This document shows positions 16,881 through 23,570 of a stretch of 64,000 bases of DNA, one piece after another; positions within the stretch are counted from its first letter, which is position 1, and each line of letters begins with the position of its first letter. Both the position numbers and the translations under genes were made by a program. The notes beneath the pieces are model-generated. The model was not told where the DNA came from, did not search any database, and saw only the letters and a list, made by a program, of their open reading frames with translations. Origin of the DNA: Gemmatimonadales bacterium UBA7889 (GTDB taxonomy: Bacteria > Gemmatimonadota > Gemmatimonadetes > Longimicrobiales > Gaopeijiaceae); the NCBI GenBank assembly GCA_002501085.1, contig DLRL01000056.1:1-64000 (forward strand), read 5' to 3'.

Positions 16881-17671
16881 GGCTCGGATTCTAGGAACCA
16901 ATCTAGAGCTTTAGCCACAACCTCTGGGGGCATCTCATGCCCTCCAGTGAATTCTTCGTAGTGGATGGTGTAGCCGTCCATATCGAACATCGGCGCAATC
17001 CCGTCTCTGCTTAGTGCTACTGGCAACACTCGATCCTCGGTACCATGGGATATGAAAACCTTTGGCCGTCCAATAATTGGGTCCTCTGGATAAGAGAATC
17101 CAGGCGAGAACCCGATTAATCGGGTAAATAGGTCACCGTTTGACGGTCCGAGAGATAGGGCATACGAAGCTCCGTCTGAGAATCCAGCGAGTGCTATCTT
17201 CTCAGGATCGATGGCGCATCGTGAGAACACGTACTGTAGGGCTGAGTCGAGGAAAACGACGTCAGAACCAAACATGCCTTGGATCGCGTCCCATGTTCGG
17301 CCTCTCGATTCAGGTGCTAGCAGCACAATACCATGTTTCTCACACGGTTCGTAGAGCCTCTCCCAAGATCTTGCTCGACCACCCCCTCCGTGCAAAGCAA
17401 CGATAAGTGGGGCAGGAAGGGTTGGTTGGTACTGGTCGGGTACATAGAGTATTCCACCCTGGCCCTTGTCGGTTTCCACTGTCACTGCTCCTCTGGGTGC
17501 AGGGATGGTAGGCCGTCCCGGACGAGCGGTCAGGCGCGGATCTCTTTGTTGTCGAGAGAGAACCTGGGTCCGGAAAATTGCCTCAACTAATGGAGACCAA
17601 AGCATCGGGATACCCGCCGCTAAGAAATTTCGCCGGGTTAGGACATCTTCTTTTGCTATGGTAGGTGTCAT
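16877..17671 (-). CDS. Tat-exported esterase (PHB-depolymerase-like)
   Basis: A 264-residue alpha/beta hydrolase with a Tat signal (LTRRNFLAAG). The mature protein has the oxyanion HGGGG segment, the nucleophile elbow G-F-S-D-G-A-S, the Asp segment FISHGTEDRVLP and the catalytic His in GGHEMPPEV, matching secreted phospholipase/carboxylesterase or PHB-depolymerase-like enzymes. The frame extends to 17722, but the ATG at 17671 places the twin Arg close to the N-terminus and follows a GAG ten bases upstream. The 3' end overlaps the convergent aminotransferase gene. Confidence 0.88.
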   Translation of the reverse strand: MTPTIAKEDVLTRRNFLAAGIPMLWSPLVEAIFRTQVLSRQQRDPRLTARPGRPTIPAPRGAVTVETDKGQGGILYVPDQYQPTLPAPLIVALHGGGGRARSWERLYEPCEKHGIVLLAPESRGRTWDAIQGMFGSDVVFLDSALQYVFSRCAIDPEKIALAGFSDGASYALSLGPSNGDLFTRLIGFSPGFSYPEDPIIGRPKVFISHGTEDRVLPVALSRDGIAPMFDMDGYTIHYEEFTGGHEMPPEVVAKALDWFLESEP

Positions 17672-17818
17672 ACTTGTGGAGCTCTGCCAGGATAGCATTG
17701 AAGGGAGGTGAAGCTGGCGCATTGGCGTGGGAGCGTCAAAGATTCCTTATGCCGTTGCGAAAGGTTGAATGGTAGTCATTCATTTCAGGAATAGAATCGC
17801 CGGTTGAAGGAGGAATCA

Positions 17819-18442
17819 ATGTCGATACTTAATCCAGGCCTTTACCGCCAGGCGACCTCGCTGGTCGGGATACTTACCCTGTTTATAATTGGGGCGGATT
17901 TCGGTGTTGCCCAAAGGTTCGTCAATCCGGATTCCCTTAGGCAGCTACAAAGCGTGGTCCCACTCAGCGGCCCACCGGGGACGAGTGTCGAAATCTCTTC
18001 AGAAAATCTACCTCTTGCTGCGCGTATCCATCTAGCAGTGGGTGCAATCCATGCCGGTTTTGAGACACTCGCCGAAGGTGCTCAAGGAGAGTGGGGTGAT
18101 ATGTCGGGGGAGATCAGGATCCCGGAATCAGCATCGTGGGATCGGCCACTCTATGTGATTGCACTCAATGGGGTGTTTAGTCCAGTCGGACTCTCGAATC
18201 CATTCCACGTAACGAATGAGGAAGGGTTGGTCCGAAGAGAGGGCCAGGTTACTGACGAGCTTGAGGCGTGTCTGACATTTCGGGATGAAGATGAACTGCT
18301 TTATGCCCTGACCGGGGAACTCGGCAGCCTCGGTGCTGGGGATCAGGTTACTATAGAGGGAGTCTATTTAGAGACCAGTTCGTGCATGGAAGGAAGCACA
18401 ATTGAGGTGGTCCGAGCCATATCGGGGAGGGAAAGACCGTGA
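17819..18442 (+). CDS. exported protein with DUF5818-like C-terminus
   Basis: A 207-residue secreted protein. The ATG at 17819 has AGGAGGAAT upstream and gives a normal Sec signal ending at GVAQ; the frame itself begins 15 bases earlier at a TTG. Residues 35-130 look like an IPT/TIG-like beta-sandwich (VVPLSGPPGTSVEISSENLP). The last 60 residues (CLTFRDEDELLYALTGELG to the C-terminus) resemble DUF5818, a small beta-barrel with one conserved Cys pair. Function is unknown. Its stop overlaps the GTG of the creatininase-like gene (GTGA), so they are coupled. Confidence 0.75.
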   Translation: MSILNPGLYRQATSLVGILTLFIIGADFGVAQRFVNPDSLRQLQSVVPLSGPPGTSVEISSENLPLAARIHLAVGAIHAGFETLAEGAQGEWGDMSGEIRIPESASWDRPLYVIALNGVFSPVGLSNPFHVTNEEGLVRREGQVTDELEACLTFRDEDELLYALTGELGSLGAGDQVTIEGVYLETSSCMEGSTIEVVRAISGRERP

Positions 18443-19290
18443 AGACATTCTTCCGTGCTTCAGTGCCTATAATGCTCTCGTATCTCCTGGTGATCACACA
18501 GGCGGGTGCACAGGAGTCTCCGGCAAAGGACATGATGACCTTTCCGCGTCCAATCGAGGCACTCGACAATGTCTGGATTGAAGAGCTTACGATGCTTGAA
18601 GTACGTGACGCTCTTGAAGAAGGAAAGACCACCGCGCTGATCTTGACTGGCGGTATTGAGGAGAATGGTCCGTACCTGACAACGGGGAAGCATAACCATG
18701 TGCTTGCGGTGATGGGTGATGCCATCGCCAGAAAACTCGGAAATGCGTTGGTTGCACCGATCGTAACAATAGAGCCTGGTAACCCTGAACGGGCTGGCAC
18801 ACCGGGTGGTATCCGCCTCTCGCAGGAGACTTTTCAGGCAGTACTCCGTGATATGGCGACCAGCCTAAAAACACAGGGTTTCAGAGATATCTTCCTAATT
18901 GGAGATAGTGGAGGCAACCAGCGGGGGATGGCTACTGTTGCCGAAGAGCTATCCGAGGCTTGGGCCGGCCAGGGTGTGGTGATTGCCCACATCCCCGAGT
19001 ATTACAACTACGATGATGTGGTCGAGTACCAGAAAAGTGTACTTGGAATAGATGAGGATCCTCGTTTAGAGGGCCTTCATGATGACTACTACATCACTTC
19101 GATCATCATGAATGACAACCCTCAACATGTCAGACTTGAGCAGCGCATTGCTGCGGACAAGGCTTCGATTAACAACATCAATCTCTTACCGGTCGATAAG
19201 ACTCTGGAGCATGGGAGAAGGCTGATAGAGTTCAGGTCGGATGTTACAGTTGCAGCCATTCTGGCAGCTATAGCAGCATCAGATCGATAG
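18439..19290 (+). CDS. exported creatininase-family protein, copy 1
   Basis: A 283-residue protein with a Sec signal ending in ITQAGAQ, followed by a creatininase fold. The family region EQHGPH...D here reads GIEENGPYLTTGKHNHV, and the NGHGGN loop reads GDSGGN. The Glu is kept, but the His after it is Asn, the Asp at +11 is His and the loop His is Ser, compared with Pseudomonas creatininase as I recall it. The chemistry is therefore uncertain, and export is unusual for a family known from cytosolic creatinine and amide hydrolysis. The start is a GTG overlapping the upstream stop. A second copy lies at 35723-36610. Confidence 0.85.
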   Translation: MKTFFRASVPIMLSYLLVITQAGAQESPAKDMMTFPRPIEALDNVWIEELTMLEVRDALEEGKTTALILTGGIEENGPYLTTGKHNHVLAVMGDAIARKLGNALVAPIVTIEPGNPERAGTPGGIRLSQETFQAVLRDMATSLKTQGFRDIFLIGDSGGNQRGMATVAEELSEAWAGQGVVIAHIPEYYNYDDVVEYQKSVLGIDEDPRLEGLHDDYYITSIIMNDNPQHVRLEQRIAADKASINNINLLPVDKTLEHGRRLIEFRSDVTVAAILAAIAASDR

Positions 19291-19318
19291 CTAGAGATAA
19301 ATCCTGGGCCAGCCGAGC

Positions 19319-20458
19319 CTAAAAAATATTTCCTTCAATTGCCAGATTTTCACTGAAACGGTCGTGCCGGAATCCATTTATTTCCAGCGTATGTGCGTGA
19401 CCGTCGGCAATGAGTTCGGAGACGGCTAGGCCGGTTGCGGGTGCGTGCATGATCCCGTGCCCCGAGAACCCACAGGCGTCTACCCACCTTGAATCCCCGG
19501 GGTTAATCCCTATGACAGGACTGTTATCTGGACTTACCGCGTAGTACCCCCACCAGCTGCCCTTGCGGTCGATTCCTAAGTCACCCCACCACGGGAAGCG
19601 ATCTACTCCGGTCAGAAGGACATGCTCCATCCAGTCCCAATCCATCCCTTCGCTGAAGCCAAAGTCTTGATCAAGGTTATCAAGGCCGAACAGAACTCGG
19701 TCTCCTTCGCTACGGAGGTATACTCCTGTAGCAAGATCGATCGTGAGCGGGTAAGTACGTGAATCCGTGATTGGAGCACTCAAGAAAATCTGTATGCGTT
19801 TCGGGCCTACGGGAACTTCAAGACTAGCGAGTTTACCAACTGTCTCAGACCATGCGCCCGTGGCATTCACGATATGCTCGCAATGGAAGCTGTTGTCGCC
19901 ACTATGGATCACCCAGCCTTGCGTGAGACGCTCAATTTCAGTGACAGGGGTGTTGAAGCGGTATTCAACACCCAGAGTCTTACTCATTGCAACCCAGGCA
20001 TTTGTAGCCATGTGGGGATCGATGATGCCATCCCAGGGTCCGTACGTTGCACCCTTGAGTCCATCTGAATCGAATGACACGTAGTCTTGAGCCTCTATTG
20101 GATCAAGAACCTCAACGGGAGCCCCAAAACTCTGCTGTAACGCAACAGATTCCATGTGCTCATCCCACCTATCATCCGGGACAAGTAAGAGATATCCGAT
20201 ATCCCGATATCCGATATCGTAGCCATGCCGCTCTTTGAACTCTCGATAAATTGGGAGCGAGTACATGGAAAGTTTGATATTAGGTGGTGTTGTAAATTGA
20301 ACTCTGACGCCTGCGGCACTCTTACCTGTTGAGCCCATAGCTGGTGCGATATCTCGCTCGAGCACTACAACGTTCAGGTTCCGAGACGCGAGATGCCAGG
20401 CACAAGAGGCTCCTATAATTCCAGACCCTATCACGACGACGTCGGCGCTCTTACTAAT
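19319..20458 (-). CDS. FAD-dependent amine oxidoreductase (DAO family), ATT start
   Basis: A 379-residue FAD enzyme of the D-amino-acid-oxidase/sarcosine-oxidase type. It shows the dinucleotide fold VVVIGSGIIGASCAW, VVLERD, GKSAAGVRVQF, the second FAD contact IVNATGAWS and the C-terminal CGFSGHGIMHAPATGLAV. A GTG start at 20434 would cut off the first beta strand. In the same frame an in-phase TGA lies at 20462-20464, so the only start that keeps the fold is ATT at 20458. It has GGGGAGGA at 20466-20473, seven bases upstream, and overlaps the stop of a small upstream ORF. The substrate is probably an amino acid or N-methyl amine. Confidence 0.88.
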   Translation of the reverse strand: MSKSADVVVIGSGIIGASCAWHLASRNLNVVVLERDIAPAMGSTGKSAAGVRVQFTTPPNIKLSMYSLPIYREFKERHGYDIGYRDIGYLLLVPDDRWDEHMESVALQQSFGAPVEVLDPIEAQDYVSFDSDGLKGATYGPWDGIIDPHMATNAWVAMSKTLGVEYRFNTPVTEIERLTQGWVIHSGDNSFHCEHIVNATGAWSETVGKLASLEVPVGPKRIQIFLSAPITDSRTYPLTIDLATGVYLRSEGDRVLFGLDNLDQDFGFSEGMDWDWMEHVLLTGVDRFPWWGDLGIDRKGSWWGYYAVSPDNSPVIGINPGDSRWVDACGFSGHGIMHAPATGLAVSELIADGHAHTLEINGFRHDRFSENLAIEGNIF

Positions 20459-20601
20459 CTTTCAGTCCTCCCCATCCGGCTTCTCGCAGAAGACCTTCAA
20501 GCATTAATTCCAGCTGTGCGATCCTGATTGGGGTTCCCAGGGGATCTCCTTGTTTTGGTTGATAAGCGGGCCAAGATACTTTCGGGCTGCCACTCCGTCA
20601 C
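20454..20601 (-). pseudogene. small ORF with a one-base frameshift, coupled to the FAD oxidoreductase
   Basis: Reading from GTG 20601 gives MTEWQPESILARL, then loses sense. The next frame, entered about 20565, reads YQPKQGDPLGTPIRIAQL, continues through LMLEGLLREAGW and ends at TAG 20454-20456. The 148-base span is one base too long for a single 48-residue protein. Its stop overlaps the ATT start of the oxidoreductase, and its last codons contain that gene's ribosome binding site. It could be a decayed gene, a sequencing error or a programmed frameshift. I do not recognise the family. Confidence 0.45.
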
Positions 20602-20817
20602 GGCAATATCTCTATTCTGAGAGTATACACATGTATCCGGCCTATTCTCACCCCGATGACCTGACTCATTTGAAGGAAAGCTCGCTTACGTTGCGCTCTT
20701 AACTGAACTACAGCGTTGTGTGTGTTTGAATCACGCACCAAGTTTGCATCTGAGGGCAATGAGGCCGGCCGGGCGGGGCTTCTTAGGCTCAACGTTTCTT
20801 GAGAGAGCAATTATAAA
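20602..20817. other. intergenic region with divergent promoters expected
   Basis: Together with the broken ORF this is the longest gap between clear genes (20459-20817). It must hold promoters for the oxidoreductase to the left and the carboxypeptidase to the right. I see no strong promoter match, hairpin or repeat here apart from a GC-rich GGCCGGCCGGGCGGGGC stretch at about 20763-20779. An antisense 70-codon frame in it has no protein character. Confidence 0.4.
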
Positions 20818-23478
20818 GTGCGTAATACGACACTAGTTTTGGCCGCGATGCTTGCTGCGGTACCTGCTACAGCACAAATCCCGACACCTGCTTCTGTATT
20901 GGGCTTTGAGCCAGGCGCTGACTTTCAGCTCGCAACATACGAAGCATCCATAGAGTACTTCCAATTACTTGATGCTTCATCTGACCGTATCAGCATGATG
21001 CGTGCAGGGAGAACATCTGAGGGTCGTGACTGGTGGATTGCTTTGATTTCGTCACCAGAAAACCTCGCATCGGTAGAGCAATACCGGGACATTGCAGACA
21101 AGCTCGCGCACCCGGCAGAGCTTTCAGACTCAGAGGCTCAGGCACTCTCGCGAGAGGGTAGGGCGATCGTCGACGTTAATGGTGGCCTGCATGCTTCGGA
21201 GGTCGCTGGTGCACAGCACACGATACAACTCGCGTACGAGCTGGTGGCTGATGACAGCCCTCGTATGACAGCGATCCGACAAAATGTGATCACCGTTTTA
21301 TGGCCATCACTGAATCCCGATGGTCAGACCATGATTGCGGACTGGTATAGCCCTAACATCGGTACACCCTACGAAGTGTCTTCGATGCCCTGGCTATACC
21401 AGAAGTACATAGGACACGATAACAACCGCGACGCCTATATGCTCAATATGATCGAGTCGCGAGTCCTAGCCCGTACATGGCAGGAGTGGGATCCGCAAAT
21501 CATCTATGTCCATCATCAAAGCTCTCCATTTCCGACGCGGATCTGGCTGCCCCCATTCGCAGAGCCGATTGCATCATTTACACCTCCCATTATGGCACGC
21601 ACTGTGAACACGATCGGGATGACGATTGCACAGATGCTTGAGTCGCGAGGGATGCCGGGGGCGGTGCATATGGGTACAGGTTTCGATGCTTGGTATCCGG
21701 GCTATGTCGACTACTTGCCGATGATGCAAAATCAGGCAGCATTCTGGACTGAAACCGCGCTGTACCGCTACGCAACGCCACACTTTTACTCACTCTCCGA
21801 TTTTCCTCCCTCCCGACGTGACCTGCGTGTAGAATCGCTTTACCCCAGCCCATGGAAGGGAGGCTGGTGGAGGCTATCTGATGCTGTGGACTATATGAGG
21901 GTTGGATCTCTCGCGGTTCTTGACTATGCGGCAAAATACAGGGAAGACCTTCTGTATAACCGTTATCAGTCGGGCCGTGACGTGATCCAGAAGTATGAGA
22001 CTTCAGCCCCATATGCCTATTTCATTCCGCAAGACCAGCCTGATCCTGTGGCGCCTGTTGAGCTACTACGTCGCCTCGCTTTCAATGGACTGAGGATTTA
22101 CCAGCTGAATCAGGATGTCACCCATGAAGGATTAACCCACAATGCTGGGACTTGGGTGTTGCCTCTCGACCAAGAATTTGGAGAACTCGCTCGGCAGGTT
22201 CTTTCTGTACAGGAGTATCCGGATCTCAGGGAGTATCCCGACGGTCCTCCAGAGCAGCCGTATGATGCAGCTGGATGGACGCTTTCTTATCAAATGGATG
22301 TAGATGTTGTTGAAGTAACCCAACCTCTTACTCCTGAGATCCTTTCGGCTATGCAGGAGCTTGAAACCGAGCCCTTGGCCTGGGAAGAAGAGATCGACGA
22401 TGCTTCACCCTTCGACGCTGTTCCAGGTGTGGGCTTTGATTCCCATCCGGTTGCCCGTGCGGTTGAGCCAATTCCGGGTCGACTCACAGGTTCAGGTCCA
22501 GGACTCCGGCTTAATCCTGTGCAGAATAATTCGTTTCGTGCATTGAACCGGGCGTGGGATATGGGGGCCAGGGTGCGATACGGAAACGGTGCATATATCG
22601 TGGCCGGGCTGGGAGGTACAGCCGTTGATGGATTGATAGAAGATTATGCTCTTCAGGCAACAAGAGGACCGACGGATGGAGCAGACCTTTCTCGTCCCGC
22701 TCTCGGTATCTACAGGCCCTGGAATCCAAGTATGGATGAGGGGTGGACTCGTTGGCTGCTTGAGGAGCACGGCTTCTCATTCTCGAACTTGAGAACTGGA
22801 GACGTACATGCTGAAGATCTCCGTGACCGGTATGACGTTATTGTTCTTCCATCAGAGGGTCCCGGAAGCCTAATGAACGGTTTCGGCGTTGGCTCCGTAC
22901 CACCCAGATATGAGGGTGGACTTGGCCAGCAGGGGGTACGAGCATTGGATGAGTTTGTGCGTGCTGGAGGTACACTAGTGTGTATGAACGCATCGAGTGA
23001 CCTGTGTATCGATGAGCTACATCTTCCGGTATCGAACGTCACGCGCGGCCTCGCTCGCAGTGAATTTTTCTCCTCGGGCTCGATTTTTGAAGTCCGTGTC
23101 GATACGGAACATCCGGTCATGGCTGGGATGCCTGAGCTAGGAAAGATCTTCTTCGACCGAAGCCCTGTGTTTACTATGGAAGAAGGCTTCGAGGGATCCG
23201 TAGTGGCGGCGTATGCTCAAGAAGGATCACCTCTGCTCTCTGGTTATCTACTGGGAGAAGAGCACCTTCAGGGTCAAGCTGCTGCAGTTGATGTTCACCA
23301 TGGTGACGGGCATGTCATTCTTCTTGGATTCAGACCCCAGTGGCGTGGGCAGCCGCGCGGTACATTCCGCGTTCTTTTCAACGCGTCTCTATTCCACGGC
23401 TCAGTTGCGAGGAACGCAACCGGTACCGAGGGTTTTTGGGAGCGCCCTGAAAAGGAAGAAGGTGAGGATCCGAACTAG
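20818..23478 (+). CDS. exported M14 zinc carboxypeptidase-family protein
   Basis: An 886-residue secreted protein with a Sec signal ending at PATAQ. The M14 domain spans about 35-400: zinc ligands His125 and Glu128 in NGGLHASEV, WPSLNPDGQT, GHDNNRDAYMLN and a third ligand region YVHHQSSPFPTRIW. The C-terminal 450 residues lack catalytic motifs; they contain a Rossmann-like segment with DVIVLPSEGPGSL and VHHGDGHVILLGFRPQWRGQ, as in glutamine-amidotransferase-like domains of large Gemmatimonadota-type peptidases. It probably trims peptides outside the cytoplasm. The start is a GTG with GAGAG 11 bases upstream. It ends just before a 54-bp palindrome. Confidence 0.88.
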   Translation: MRNTTLVLAAMLAAVPATAQIPTPASVLGFEPGADFQLATYEASIEYFQLLDASSDRISMMRAGRTSEGRDWWIALISSPENLASVEQYRDIADKLAHPAELSDSEAQALSREGRAIVDVNGGLHASEVAGAQHTIQLAYELVADDSPRMTAIRQNVITVLWPSLNPDGQTMIADWYSPNIGTPYEVSSMPWLYQKYIGHDNNRDAYMLNMIESRVLARTWQEWDPQIIYVHHQSSPFPTRIWLPPFAEPIASFTPPIMARTVNTIGMTIAQMLESRGMPGAVHMGTGFDAWYPGYVDYLPMMQNQAAFWTETALYRYATPHFYSLSDFPPSRRDLRVESLYPSPWKGGWWRLSDAVDYMRVGSLAVLDYAAKYREDLLYNRYQSGRDVIQKYETSAPYAYFIPQDQPDPVAPVELLRRLAFNGLRIYQLNQDVTHEGLTHNAGTWVLPLDQEFGELARQVLSVQEYPDLREYPDGPPEQPYDAAGWTLSYQMDVDVVEVTQPLTPEILSAMQELETEPLAWEEEIDDASPFDAVPGVGFDSHPVARAVEPIPGRLTGSGPGLRLNPVQNNSFRALNRAWDMGARVRYGNGAYIVAGLGGTAVDGLIEDYALQATRGPTDGADLSRPALGIYRPWNPSMDEGWTRWLLEEHGFSFSNLRTGDVHAEDLRDRYDVIVLPSEGPGSLMNGFGVGSVPPRYEGGLGQQGVRALDEFVRAGGTLVCMNASSDLCIDELHLPVSNVTRGLARSEFFSSGSIFEVRVDTEHPVMAGMPELGKIFFDRSPVFTMEEGFEGSVVAAYAQEGSPLLSGYLLGEEHLQGQAAAVDVHHGDGHVILLGFRPQWRGQPRGTFRVLFNASLFHGSVARNATGTEGFWERPEKEEGEDPN

Positions 23479-23492
23479 ATGGATTTTCAGAA

Positions 23493-23546
23493 CATGAAAA
23501 AGGACCCTGGGCAGTGGATATCCACTGCCCAGGGTCCTTTTTCATG
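23493..23546. terminator. perfect 54-bp palindrome, bidirectional terminator
   Basis: Positions 23493-23519 are the exact reverse complement of 23520-23546, with GATATC at the centre and no mismatch. The arms start with CATGAAAAAGGACCCTGGGC, so the RNA hairpin ends in CCTTTTTCATG on both strands. It lies 14 bases after the plus-strand carboxypeptidase stop and 24 bases past the minus-strand TonB receptor stop. The most likely role is a shared terminator. Confidence 0.85.
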
Positions 23547-23570
23547 CACCTATACGTGGTGCGCTCTAGC

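Noticed and set aside
20191..20221. Tandem GATATC-type repeats
   Set aside because: They are codons of YDIGYRDIGY in the oxidoreductase, not a separate repeat element.
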